In this document: one piece after another, positions 49,733 to 60,942 of the stretch
How positions within the stretch are numbered: position 1 is the stretch's first letter
Layout of the letters: every line of letters begins with the position of its first letter
Origin: Metamycoplasma hominis ATCC 23114
Lineage (GTDB): Bacteria > Bacillota_I > Bacilli_A > Mycoplasmatales > Metamycoplasmataceae
Direction: 5' to 3'
Assembly: GCF_000085865.1 (NCBI RefSeq)
Contig: NC_013511.1
Location: forward strand, 206,516-270,515
DNA length: 64,000 nucleotides
Notes under the pieces: generated by a model
What the model was told of the DNA's origin: nothing
The model's input: the letters and a program-made list of their open reading frames with translations, nothing else
Databases searched by the model: none
Made by a program: the position numbers and the translations under genes

Positions 49733-50491
49733 ATGAATAAAGAAGAATATTTAGCTTATTTAAGTTATATAAATAATGGCAAATGACACCAAATCTATAA
49801 TGATTTAAAATCACAAATAACATGTCAAAAAACAAAATATGCTGATTTTTGTAGTGACCAAGCAATCAAAAACAAATCATACATAACAATTTTTGATAGT
49901 GATTATCCGCTATATTGCAATAATGTTTGAAATCCACCGTTTGTCCTTTATTATTATGGAAATAAACAACTATTAAAGCATAAAATTATTATGATAACTG
50001 GAAATATTTCTATTTCTAATATTATTGAGGTTAAAGATTCTATTGAAAATTTTAGCAAAGAATATGTCTTCTGCAACGAAGCATGAAAAGGTTTAGACAT
50101 ACAATTAATTGACTATTTAATTTCAAAAAATAAAAATATTATTATTATTTTAGCATGCGGAATTGAATACGCTAAAAATTCTTTGCCTAAGAAATGATTC
50201 GATTATAGCAATTTGCTATTCATTTCTGAATACCCTAGCAATTATCACACAAGTAAAATAACGCTAAAAGCGCGAAATAGAATTAGCGCAGCAATTTCTA
50301 ATTATTTAGTCTTACTCTCTTGTTATAAAAGCACCATGAATAACCTAATAGATCAATTCTTAAATATTGGCAAAGAGGTTTATTGCCTTGATGATACTCA
50401 AAATAATTTAAATGAAGATAATTTCAACAAAAACTTAATTAATGAAGGAGCAGGAAAAATAACCTCAATAACTGATTTAATATTAAAATAG
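49733..50491 (+). CDS. dprA: DprA/Smf-like DNA-processing protein, divergent
   Basis: The product has 252 residues with many TGA Trp codons; CAAGGAG lies about 10 bp before ATG 49733. DprA loads RecA onto incoming single-stranded DNA in transformation. The Rossmann fold retains the SEYPSNYHTSKITLKARNRI block (about 163-182), matching the family SEYPPG...FPxRNRIIAGLS motif, then NEGAGKITSITDLIL at the C-terminus for the NxLIxxGA motif. The first half is weaker: the GxRxxS nucleotide loop reads GNISIS. It is shorter than the usual 290-370 residues and lacks the C-terminal winged helix. Context with comEA/comEC elsewhere in the window supports the call. Its last 9 bp overlap nfo. Confidence 0.78.
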
Positions 50492-51334
50492 AATATTATC
50501 TTTTTTATTATTCTCTAAAAGCATTATTATTTCATCTTTGTAAGGACTTTTGTTATTAATAAACGGTGTCTCTAGAATAATAGGAATATTATCGAAGTCT
50601 TTATCATGAACAAATTTTTTCAATATTTCTAAACCTATATGGCCTTTATCAATGTTTGCATGACGATCTTTTTTTGATCCAAGTTCATTCATGGAATCAT
50701 TTAAATGAATAACTCTAATTAAAGGCAATATATTTTGTTGTTTTATATAAGATTTGAAATTTTCATAATCTTTTATATCATACCCCGCATCTCAGGCATG
50801 GCAAGTATCAAGACATATTGCAATTCTTTCGGAATTAACGGATTTTATCACATATAATAAATCATTGAAATTGCTACAAATTTGACTGCCTTTACCCGAC
50901 ATTATTTCAAGGCATATTATTACGTCCTTAGTAGATTCAATTATCTTTTTAAGAGATTGAATTAATGATGCTAATGCTTCGCTTCTGCTATATTCAACTG
51001 ATGAACCTGGGTGTAAAACTAACAATTTAGCACCAAAACTATTCATTCTTTTAATTTCACTACATAAAAATTTAATCCCAAAATCTACCTTTTCTCTATT
51101 GGCTAAATTTACTATATATGGGGCATGAACCACAATATCAGATACAGGAATAATACTATTGCATTGCTTTAAATATTTTTCAATATTATATAATGAACTA
51201 TCAACTCTAAAAGCACTTTGTGGTGCTCCTAAGTAAATCATAAAACAATTTTCGCCATTATTAATAGCTTCATTAAATGAACCTATTAAATAATCAGGTT
51301 TTTTAAATGATATATGGCTTCCTAATTTAATCAT
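50483..51334 (-). CDS. nfo: Endonuclease IV (AP endonuclease)
   Basis: The product has 283 residues with one TGA Trp. I chose ATG 51334, preceded by AGGAG at 5 bp, over a GTG six bases further upstream. The enzyme cuts at abasic sites and uses three zinc ions held by nine conserved residues. The metal-ligand segments are all present: VVHAPYIVN, LVLHPGS, CLEIMSGKG, CLDTCHAWDAGYD, VIHLNDS, DRHANIDKGHIG and ILETP. This is probably the main AP endonuclease here; no xth gene is visible in the window. The 3' end overlaps convergent dprA by 9 bp. Confidence 0.96.
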
Positions 51335-51440
51335 AAACACTCCTAAATTTATAAAATTGCCTAATCTATTAATATTTAATTATATTAAATTATAAAGTTT
51401 AAATGCTCTTTTTAAATCATTCATAAATTTAAAAATAAAA

Positions 51441-51482
51441 AATAAGGCTACACGTAATTTTTGATTTATAAATAGCCTTATT
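51441..51482 (-). terminator. Terminator of rpoD
   Basis: AATAAGGCTA pairs perfectly with TAGCCTTATT around a 22-base loop. On the minus strand the stem is followed by TTTTTATTTTT. Confidence 0.75.
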
Positions 51483-51499
51483 AATTGTATATGTTTGCT

Positions 51500-53116
51500 T
51501 TAATCTAAATCATAGCTATCGCTATTAAAGAATTCCTTCAATTTTCTACGTTTTTGAGGATGCTTTAATTTACGCAAAACTTTTGTTTCTAATTGTCTAA
51601 CTTTTTCTTTCGAAATGCCTAATTCTTTTGAAAGTTCATCTAAAGTGTGAGGTTTGTATTTGTTTCCCTTTAAGTCGTTAATTCCGAAACGTTTTCTAAT
51701 TAAATCCCGGTCAGCTTGATCACTTAACCCTTCTTCAATCATTTCGTTTATAATAACACTTAACTCTTCGTGACTTGCATACGAAGTTGGACTAATTACG
51801 CTTTCGTCTTTAACAAAATCTGAAAAACTAGAATTTTCTTCTTTTCCAATGTTTTTATCCAAACTAATTGGATCGATATTAATTTTTCTAATATATCTTA
51901 CTTTTTCAGCAGTAAAATCTCCACCGTATTTTTTAGCAATTTCTTCATCTGTTGGAGGATATCCATTTTCTTGTTGCAATTCACGTTCAATCTTCAATAT
52001 TTTATTTATTGTTTCAACCATATGAACTGGCACTCTCACAGTTCTAGCTTGATCGGCTACTGCCCGTGTTATTGCTTGTCTAATTCATCAAGTAGCATAT
52101 GTTGAAAATTTAAATCCTTTTGTGTAATCATATTTTGAAACTGCCTTCATTATTCCGGCATTTCCTTCTGATATCAAATCAATAAAATTCAATCCACGAT
52201 TTTTATAACGCTTTGCATTATTGATTACTAAGCGGAGATTTCTTTTAACTAACATATCTCTAGCTTTTTTATATTTATAATAATTATTTGCTTCTTTAGC
52301 TTCTTGCATTTTTTTTGCTAGCGCTTGTTCTTCATTTGTAGTTAGCAATTTACCATATTTGCCAATTCATCTCATATATCATTTAACAATGTCGTTGGTT
52401 TCAGTTAGCTTATTAGTTAATTTTATATCATCTTGATCATAAACTTTTTCTTCACTCAACTTTATATCTTCATCATTGTATTCTTTTAGCAAATTGTTAG
52501 CATCGAAGTCATCGTATGATTGTTTTTTACCTTGCTTGTGGTTTGTTTGATAATCGTCATCTTCATATTCGTCAAAATCTTCGCCGTAATAATCATTATA
52601 TTCTTCATCATCAAGATCATTAAATGCCTTTTTAACAAAATGATTATCATCTTCGTCAAAAGACATTTCTGAGTCATCTTCTTCCTTGCTTCTAATTGAA
52701 CTATCGTCAAATTCTTGATCAATATTTATATCTTCGTCAAGATTTTCTTCTTCCAACTCTTTAATTTTTGAAGGATCAAAATCTTTTTCTTCCTCTTCTG
52801 CATCATCGTCATCATTATCATCATCCTTAGCTGCCGCATGAGCAACTTCATCATCTAACGAATTTATGTCAATATCTTCAATATCTTCGTCATCAGTATC
52901 AGATGAGACTAGATTAGCTGCAAAAAGGCTTTCAAGTAAAGCTTCCGCTTCTTCGTCATCAACGTAAAGGTTCTTTTTGTTTAGGAATTCAAAAATTTCA
53001 TCTTGAGTAAAAGCTTTTTTATCCTTATTTTTCTTTTGGACTTTTTTTAACTCGTCTGCAACAATTTTAGTTATACACTTAACTGATGATTCTACATTAT
53101 TTTTAGTATCTTGCAT
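51500..53116 (-). CDS. rpoD: Primary RNA polymerase sigma factor RpoD (SigA)
   Basis: The product has 538 residues with TGA Trp codons; the three sub-frames share one phase. ATG 53116 follows GAAGG by about 7 bp. Residues 20-70 resemble sigma region 1.1. A very acidic, low-complexity linker (about 75-240, with long D/E runs) separates it from region 1.2. Region 2 contains [19 protein letters not shown] and [23 protein letters not shown], in short blocks, then FSTYATWWIRQAI, the region 2.4 helix that reads the -10 box. Region 4 contains [20 protein letters not shown], the -35 reader. The acidic linker is longer than in most bacteria. It is the last gene of the glyS-dnaG-rpoD operon. Confidence 0.96.
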
Positions 53117-53118
53117 AA

Positions 53119-54978
53119 TTATTTCCTTCTGTCCAAATTAATTATTAGGTCTTTGGATTGGCCTGTTTCTTTCATTCAATTATTTAAATTTTTATCTAGT
53201 TCTTCTTTTGTATATTCTTTGTTTTTAAGACTCATAATTTCCTTAAACAAATCTAAATATATTTGTTTAGCATTATTTTCAAGATCAATATTGTTTGCAA
53301 TATATGATTCAAAATTTGTTTCATCTATTGATTTATTATTTTTTATGCCATTTATTAAAAAACACAAAAACATTTTATGATTTTGACATCCATTTGGAAA
53401 TGCCATTCTAGCAAAATCAACAAGTTGATAGTTAGCAATGTATTGTGGGTGCTTTATAATGGTTTTTATTATTAAATAAAATACTAAATTTCTACCAGTT
53501 ATTAATTTAGGTTGTTGTATTAAAGGTTCTTCAAAAAAATCAAGTCTATCAAACGAGGGATCAGAATATGCAAAATTAAGATCTTCGTATTTTTTGTAAT
53601 TTGAGTTTTTAGAATAATTTTTTTTATTATATTCACTATCTAGACTAGCTTTTAAATTATTTTTTGAAATAGGATGAAGTGGGAAGTTTTCTTTACCATA
53701 TAAGAATAAATATTTGTTTCAAGTTTCAATTGAAAAAATTTTATTTTCAATCAATTTTTCTTTTAATTTCAATATTAATGGTTCTTGCAAATAAATCACA
53801 AATTCAAACAATTCAGCATTTAATTCAACTTTTCTTGATTCATTGGTTTCCAATTGAAATACTTGTTTAAATTCATTGAATAAATACATAAATAAATCAA
53901 CAGGACAACATGCTATGTCAGACAATGTTTTTCCTTCGTCGATATTATATAATTCGTCAGGATCTTTGCTATGTTCATTCAAAACAAAAGAAACTTTTAA
54001 ATTATATCTTTTTTGATTTGCTAATATTATTCTTAAATTTTTCTTAGTAGCATTTTTGCCGGCAAAATCATTATCAAAAAACAAAACAATATTACAATTT
54101 CTTAAAGATTCTAAATTTTGTATAGATAAAGCTGTGCCTAAAAGTGCCACTGCATTTTTTATGTTTATTTTATAAAGAGCAATGCAATCAAATTGCCCCT
54201 CAACTAAATAAACACTTGATTTCTTTATAATTTCATCCAATGCATGATAGTAATTAAACATAACTTCATGCTTTTTAAAAACTATTGTTTCAGAACTATT
54301 TAAATATTTTGGTTCAACGTTATTATAAATACTTCTTCCAGAAAAAGCAACAATTCTTCCATCCTTATTTTTGATTGGAAACATCAATCTATCATTAAAA
54401 AAGTTATCAAAATTGTTGCTTGCTATCAATGATGAATTGGCTAAATTAAATGATGAACAATTTTTAGCAATTAGCATATTACATAAATTTTTATCTTTAT
54501 CAGCAAAGCCAATTTCAAATTCCTTAATAAGTGGTTTTGTTAACCTTCTTTTTTTAAGAAATAATTTTAATTGCTCATTTTGATTAATTTCTAAAATTTC
54601 AAATTGAAATATATCATTTGCTATTTGATTTATATTGTATAAATCTTCTTGTTCTTTTGTTGTAGTAGTTATACTATTACTAAACCTTGTTAAATCGATA
54701 TTTAAATTGAATTTTGAAACAAGCTCCTTGATACTTTCAAGAGGGCTTTTTTTAGTATAAAGTTCAATGAAAGTTATTAAATTTCCGCTTTTAGAGCAAC
54801 CAAAACATTTAAATATTTGTTTTTCTTGTGACACAACAAAAGAAGGAGTTTTTTCGCCATGAAATGGGCAACAAGCCACATAATTCTTTCCTTTTTTTGT
54901 CAAAGAAATATATAAAGAAATAACATCAACAATGTTTAACTTTTGTTTAACAATTTCAAATATATTATCTTCTGCCAT
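53119..54978 (-). CDS. dnaG: DNA primase
   Basis: The product has 619 residues with TGA Trp codons, ending two bases before the rpoD ATG. DnaG makes RNA primers for replication. The zinc-binding domain has CCPFHGEKTPSF (35-46) and CFGCSKSGN (58-66), giving the CHCC zinc site. The TOPRIM domain has VYLVEGQFDCIALYK (about 255-269) with the catalytic Glu, and VLFFDNDFAGKNA (about 298-310) with the DxD-type acids. The C-terminal helicase-interaction region is poorly conserved, as expected. AGGAG lies 5 bp before ATG 54978. The gene order glyS-dnaG-rpoD corresponds to the Firmicutes macromolecular synthesis operon. Confidence 0.96.
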
Positions 54979-54988
54979 TTAGCTCCTT

Positions 54989-56365
54989 TTATTTTTTATA
55001 ATTTTCAAAAAACTTAATTAAGTTGTCTAATTCAACTACATGTTGTTTCATAGAATCGCGTTCTCTGACAGTTACTGTATTTTTTTCTAATGTGTCAAAA
55101 TCTATTGTTACTGCAAATGGTGTACCAATTGCATCTTGACGACGGTAACGTTTTCCTATCGAACCGCTTTCATCATAAATTAATCTTAATTCGGTTTTTT
55201 GTAATAAATTATCAAATATTTCTTTAGCCTTAGAGTTAAGTTTTTTCATTAACGGAAAAATCGCAACTTGATATGGTGCAATATTGAAATCAAGTTTTAA
55301 AACAATTCTTACATCATTATTTTCTAGTTCTTGTTCTTCATATGAATCTACAAGCAATGCAAGCAATAAACGATCTAAACCAATTGAAGGTTCAATAACA
55401 TGAGGAATTATTTTAGTTCCATCGTCTAACAAATATTCAAGAGATTCATTTGAATATTTCATATGTTGACTTAAATCATAATTGCCACGATTTGCAATAC
55501 CAAGCAATTCTCCTCAACCAAATGGAAACAAATATTCAATGTCGCTAGTGCCTTTTGAATAATGGCTTAATTCTTCTTTTTCGTGTGGTCTAATTCTTAT
55601 ATTTTCCGACTTTAATCCTAAAAGTGTAACAAAATCAACGCATTTTTTAATTCAATAATGGTAAAACTTTTCATCATCACTAGGATTGCAGAAATATTCT
55701 AATTCCATTTGTTCGAATTCCCTTGTTCTAAAAATAAAATCCCTAGGTGTAATTTCATTTCTAAAACTTTTACCAATTTGGCCAATTCCAAAAGGTAACT
55801 TAGCTCTAGTTGTTCTTAAGACATTTTTAAAATTTATAAAAATTCCTTGGGCTGTTTCAGGACGCAAATATGTTTGATTTGCTGCTGTATCAATTGCACC
55901 CATTTGGGTTTTAAACATTAAATTAAATGGCCTAATTGAAGATCATTCAGTTTTTGAACCATCATATTCCTTAACTTTTTCTTTAATTATTTCTTCAAGT
56001 TCTTCAAATGTTGCTTTTTCAACATTAATTTCTGGAAATAAATCTTTAACAATATGGTCTGCCCTATAACGTTTTTGATTTAGTTTGTTTTCAATTAAAA
56101 AATCTGAAAAATTGTCTAAATGCCCACTGGCTTTTCAAACTTTTGGATTCATAATAATTTTTGAATCAATTTGAACATTTCCTTCTTTGGCAATAAATTC
56201 TCTTACTCAATATTTCTTAATCGCAGTCATAATATTAACTGCTAGAGGTCCGTAATCCCAAGTGTTTATTAAACCCCCATAGATTTCTGAATTTTGATAA
56301 ACAAAACCAGAAACTTTTAAGTGATTTATTATATTTTGAATATTTTTTTGTATTTTATCTCCCAT
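54989..56365 (-). CDS. glyS: Glycine-tRNA ligase (single-chain, alpha2 type)
   Basis: The product has 458 residues with TGA Trp codons. It is the dimeric, eukaryote/Gram-positive-type GlyRS, not the two-gene alpha/beta form. Class II motif 1 is around [21 protein letters not shown] (20-40 in short blocks), with motif 2 at [21 protein letters not shown], shown as [14 protein letters not shown] (about 200-213). The glycine-specific segments [16 protein letters not shown] [12 protein letters not shown] and [12 protein letters not shown] (motif 3, about 328-339) are intact. The C-terminal anticodon domain reads [12 protein letters not shown] took ATG 56365 because GGAG lies about 7 bp upstream and the MGDKIQKN start fits. 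Confidence 0.95.
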
Positions 56366-56497
56366 AAAAACTCCACAATTTTATTTTATATAAAATAACA
56401 ATGAAATTTTACCATATTTTTCCTTTTTCATTATTCAAAAAATAAAAATGATCATTGCATTTTTTGAAATTGTTTCAATAATATATTGCTTTGTTAG

Positions 56498-56503
56498 TAT
56501 AAT
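56498..56503 (+). promoter_or_regulatory. -10 box of a probable leaderless ffh mRNA
   Basis: TATAAT in the context TTAGTATAAT lies exactly six bases before the ffh ATG at 56510, leaving no room for a Shine-Dalgarno sequence. Confidence 0.6.
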
Positions 56504-56509
56504 AATTAC

Positions 56510-57838
56510 ATGTTAGATTTTATTCAAAAAAGAATGCAAAATTCAATACAAAAAATTAATAAAAAAATGTCTATTAATGAAGAAGACATTTTAGAAATTT
56601 TAAGAGAAATTAAAATATCGTTATTGGAGGCAGACGTTAACCTTGAAGTTGTTAAAAACTTCACTAAAGAAGTAAAGGCAAAAGCCCTTTCTTCTCAAAT
56701 TATTGGAAAATTAAATCAACAACAAACAGTCTTAAAAATATTCAAAGATGAATTGACTAGAATTTTAGGTTCGAAATCAATTGATATTAAAACAAACAAT
56801 AACCCTACTAAAATAATGATGGTAGGATTGCAAGGTTCAGGTAAAACTACTACTGCTGCAAAATTGTCTGTTTATTTCAAAAAGAAAAATTTGGCAGTAA
56901 ACCCTTTGCTTGTTGGTGATGATATTTATAGACCTGCTGCCAGAGAACAATTGCAACAATTAGCAAAACAAACTCAAACAGATTTCTTTACTATGGAAGA
57001 AAACAATGCAATTAATATTGCTCAAAAAGCAATAGAATTGGCAAAGGAAAACAAAAACGATTTAGTAATAATCGATACTGCCGGAAGATTGGCAATTGAT
57101 GAAAATTTGATGCAAGAACTAAAAGATATTAAAAAATATACTCACCCTGATTATATATTTCTAGTAGTTGATGCAATGAGCGGACAAGATGTTATAAATA
57201 CGGCAAAAATTTTCCACCAAGAACTTAATTTAGATGGCACTATTATTACAAAATTAGATAGTGATGCTCGTGGTGGCGCAGCCTTGTCGATTACTCATTT
57301 ATTAAACGTTCCAATAATTTTTATTGGTACTGGTGAAAAATTAACTGGTTTAGAATTATTTCATCCAGATAGAATGGCAGATAGAATATTGGGCATGGGC
57401 GATGTTCTAACATTGATTGAAAAAGCTTCGGAAGAAGTTGATGAAAAAATGATGAAAAAAATTGGCTATAAAATGCTTTCTGGCCAATTCAATTTAATGG
57501 ATTTAATGAATAGTTTAGCTCAAATTAAAAAACTAGGTAAGATGAAAGCAATCTTAAGAATGATTCCGGGAATGGCAGATAAGGTTTCGGACGAAAAGAT
57601 TGAAGAAGCAGAAAATAAATTTAGAATTTATACTTATTTAATTAATTCAATGACGAACTTCGAGAAAAAAAACCCACGAGTTTTAAAAAACCCAAGTAGA
57701 AAGCAAAGAATTTTGCAAGGTTCTGGTAGAAGCCCAAGAGAATTTAATATGCTAATTTCGGATTTCGAAAGAATGTCTAAGCAAATGAAAGAATTAGCAA
57801 ACGGAAATCTAAAATTAAAAAATGGCTTGGATGAATAA
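56510..57838 (+). CDS. ffh: Signal recognition particle protein Ffh
   Basis: The product has 442 residues, the normal length. Ffh binds signal sequences and 4.5S RNA and delivers ribosomes to FtsY. The N-domain (about 1-85) precedes the GTPase: GLQGSGKTTTAAKL (G1, about 105-118), DDIYRPAAREQL (G2/insertion box), IIDTAGRL (G3) and TKLDSDARGG (G4, about 246-255). The methionine-rich M-domain (about 310-430) has MLSGQFNLMDLM and the RNA-binding IQGSGR-like segment ILQGSGRSPREF. It lacks any leader, as judged from its -10 box, and ends at a good terminator. Confidence 0.97.
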   Translation: MLDFIQKRMQNSIQKINKKMSINEEDILEILREIKISLLEADVNLEVVKNFTKEVKAKALSSQIIGKLNQQQTVLKIFKDELTRILGSKSIDIKTNNNPTKIMMVGLQGSGKTTTAAKLSVYFKKKNLAVNPLLVGDDIYRPAAREQLQQLAKQTQTDFFTMEENNAINIAQKAIELAKENKNDLVIIDTAGRLAIDENLMQELKDIKKYTHPDYIFLVVDAMSGQDVINTAKIFHQELNLDGTIITKLDSDARGGAALSITHLLNVPIIFIGTGEKLTGLELFHPDRMADRILGMGDVLTLIEKASEEVDEKMMKKIGYKMLSGQFNLMDLMNSLAQIKKLGKMKAILRMIPGMADKVSDEKIEEAENKFRIYTYLINSMTNFEKKNPRVLKNPSRKQRILQGSGRSPREFNMLISDFERMSKQMKELANGNLKLKNGLDE

Positions 57839-57842
57839 AAAA

Positions 57843-57862
57843 AGTGCCTATTGTTTGGCACT
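57843..57862 (+). terminator. Terminator of ffh
   Basis: AGTGCC pairs with GGCACT around an 8-base loop, extended by A-T pairs, and is followed by ATTTTTTT. It begins five bases after the ffh stop. Confidence 0.8.
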
Positions 57863-57935
57863 ATTTTTTTAACTAAATAATTAGCCATTTAAAATATAAA
57901 ATTGCAAAATAATAACTAAAAAATTCTTTAAAAAT

Positions 57936-57959
57936 AAAAAGCACTTATGGGTGCTTTTT
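57936..57959 (-). terminator. Terminator of the SGNH-protein/rbgA/trmL operon
   Basis: AAAAAGCAC pairs with GTGCTTTTT around a 6-base loop, with a T-run (TTTTTATTTTT) on the minus strand. It overlaps the stop codon of the minus-strand gene. Confidence 0.75.
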
Positions 57960-60093
57960 ATAATTTATTCTTATTTTTAATTGAAATTAAGACTAATATT
58001 GCTTTTGATATTTTTAAACTTGATAAAACATATCTATCAAAAATAATAATATTTCTTAATTTAAATATTGAATTTAATTTTTTAGTTTTTACAATTAGGT
58101 TATATGGGGAAATAGTTTTAATTTTATTGATAAAGTGATTAAATAAATTATTTAAAAAATATGAATGGTTTTTAAATGTTTCTAAAATATATTTGATATT
58201 TTCAGAGGCTATTTTTTTATCACGAGGTTTTAATTCTTGACAATTTTGTTTTGAAAAATAAGTATTTAAAATGAAATTGATTGTTTCTTGTATTTCTTCA
58301 TCTTTTGAAATTTCAATAAATGCCTTATCTAATAAATAAATTAAATTGTATTTATTATTTACTATTAAATTAGTTCATAATTCATCAAAGGTTTTTAATT
58401 TTGCATAAATATCGCTATAGTTTAAAAGTGTTTCTACTATAAAATAAATAAATTCCTTAAATGTATTCAATTGAGACAAAAATTTCTTAATTTCTATATA
58501 TTTTTGATTATCGTTGAATGAAAATAAAAACATTAGCAAATCTGTATTTAATGATTCTTTTGCAAACGTTAGAGCAATTTTTTTAATTTCTTCTTTGTTT
58601 TCTTCTATGATTCCTGCACTAAAGAATTGTTTAAATACATCATATATTAAATATTGATAATTGCCTAGAATATAATTTCATTGTTCACGCAAATCAAAAT
58701 TAATAATTGTTTTTTTAGTTAATAATACATCTTCAAGTCTTGATTGTAATCTAAATAATATATCATCAATTTTTCCATCTTTAAATAATGTTAAAAATAT
58801 AGCTTTGCTATTTGTTTCGTTGCTTAAAAATGCATCAATCAACTTATAAAATTCATACTTAGTTTTTGCACCAAAAAATTTATTTTTTAAGTAATGTCAA
58901 GCAATGTTATGAATATCATAAGAAGAATATCTATTTATTAATTGAATAAATTCTGAATTATTTAAATGTTTATATAAATATCTTTTTAGAGATATTTCTA
59001 ATTTGCTATCTATTAATATATTGAAATTTTTATTAATTCCATAGATATTTTCTAGTAGGTCTAAATCATTGTTGTATAGTGAGAATAATTGTTGATCTTG
59101 GTTTTCAAGTGTTTCATTTCAATATTTAGAATCACTACAATATTGAATTAAATTAGACATTTTAAATTCACTAGTTAAACTTAATTTAGCAAGTAAATAA
59201 TATGCAACTTTTTTATATCCTTTTTCGGTGCAAAACCAACTAAATAAGTTTTCATACAAATAATTTTGGTGTTCTTTTCAATATTTTTCTTCATAAATAT
59301 CTACATATAAACATTGGCATTTTTTAGCTACTTCTTTAGCGACATTGTTTAATAAATCTTGTATCATTTCAACCAAATCAAATTCATTGTTATATGAAGA
59401 AGAAATGTAAATCGAATTAATTAAATCTTGCAAGGCCATAAATGGTTTAGCATAATTTGTTACCACGATATTTGCTAGTGGATTAATTTTTTGAATATAT
59501 TCAACAAGCTTTTGATATTTTGAAATAATTTCTTTGCCGATATTTTCAAAATCTTTTTTTATTTCAATAATTAAATTGGTTTTTGTTTCATTTTTTGCTG
59601 TTATTAAATTAGTTAATTTATAAAATGGCATTTTAAAAATTAAATCGCTAAATCCAGCTGTAATTGTTATAAAATTTGCCTTTGAAATAGTTTCTTTATA
59701 AAAAGAAAAATTTTTTTTAGAAATGTTTCAATTTAAAAAAAATTCATCAAAAAAATTCTTTGAAGGATTTGAAACATGCCAATCTATTGATTGAAGCAAA
59801 TCAAGACTTTTTGAATTGGCAATTAAATCATTTTCATTATTTGAAGTTAAGGCATAAATTATATCTAAATTACCTGCTGGTATTGCTAGATTGTAAAAAC
59901 TTGTTAATCTATAGTTTAAATCTCGCAATTTTAAGGCTAAAAATGATGGATAACCCAAACCATCTATATTACCATTTGATAATTTTCCATTAGTATTAAA
60001 CCCTACTTTGCTATTAAATCCCGCTGCAAATGAATCTCCTAAAGCAACATATTTAATTTCGTCATTTAAATTGTATTTTTGATTTTTAGCCAT
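57958..60093 (-). CDS. SGNH/GDSL-hydrolase-like protein with a long helical C-terminus
   Basis: The product has 711 residues with TGA Trp codons. I chose ATG 60093, preceded by AAAAGGAAC, over upstream in-frame codons that lie inside rbgA without an RBS. Residues 14-26 read KYVALGDSFAAGF, the GDS(x) block I of SGNH esterases with the nucleophile Ser21. Block III, normally GxND, reads ITAGFSDLI (near 140), with Asn replaced. The DxxHP block that supplies the catalytic His should lie near the end of the domain; the matching segment is YENLFSWFCTEKGY (near 285-298), with no His. The remaining 400 residues are helical, with no membrane segment. A substrate-binding or structural role is likelier than hydrolysis. 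It starts within the rbgA stop region. Confidence 0.65.
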
Positions 60094-60937
60094 TTTGTTC
60101 CTTTTCTTGACATTGATCATAAACAATATTATTTAGATTATTAAAATAAGAGATTAATTGAACTATTGCTTTTTTTATATCGGGTAATTGATTTTTTAAT
60201 ATTCAATTATTATTTTTAGCATATAAACTCAATTGGCTAAAGATTTCTTCTTCATCTTGACTTGGTTGCAATTTTATATCAATAATTTTTTGAGGATAAT
60301 ACTTAGATATTAGGCGGTAAGTAGCAACAATAACTTCATTTATATTTAAAGCTTCCAACTTTATTGAACTAACTACAGCTAATTTGGCGCCTGTTTCTTC
60401 ATCTTTTAGTTTTGGCATTAAAAGTCCCGGTGTATCTAAAAGTAAATAATTTTTGCAATTTATTCATTGTTCTGATTTTGTTACTCCAGCCATTGCACCC
60501 ACTTTTGCAACTTTAGAACCAGCCAATAAATTTATTAAGGTACTTTTACCAACATTAGGAACGCCAAGCACGACACATTTTAATGCAGGTGTTAGCTTAT
60601 GTTTCTGTGCATTTTTTTCTTTTACTTTTAAATAAATATTATTAAGAGCTGAATTTATTTTTTTATAGGCTAATTTATCTTTCAAATTAGTTGTTACAAC
60701 AACACCTTTCTTTTCATATTCATTTATAAAAGGTTTTAATTTAGATAGATCTGCTTTGTCGCTTTTGTTTAATATAAATAAAATTGGCTTATTATTAGCC
60801 ATCTTATAAATATCGTTATTAAACGAAGTAAGAGGTAAGCGTGCATCTAAAACAATTATAAATAAATCAAATAATCTTATTTTTTCATTTAATAATCTAA
60901 TGGTTTTGGCCATATGACCAGGGAATCAATTAAACAT
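60086..60937 (-). CDS. rbgA: Ribosome biogenesis GTPase RbgA (YlqF)
   Basis: The product has 283 residues with TGA Trp codons. The family start MFNWFPGHMAKTIRLL fixes ATG 60937. RbgA is a circularly permuted GTPase needed for late 50S assembly. The G motifs appear in permuted order: NKSDKAD (G4, about 56-62), then VVLGVPNVGKSTLINLL (G1, about 124-140) and LLDTPGLL (G3, about 170-177). The C-terminal helical domain (about 190-283) contacts rRNA. It follows trmL by 5 bp and overlaps the SGNH-like gene by 8 bp. Confidence 0.95.
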
Positions 60938-60942
60938 AAAAT

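Noticed and set aside
52486..52722. A second minus-strand frame within the acidic region of rpoD
   Set aside because: It is a shifted reading of the GAT/GAA repeats; the sigma factor frame is certain.
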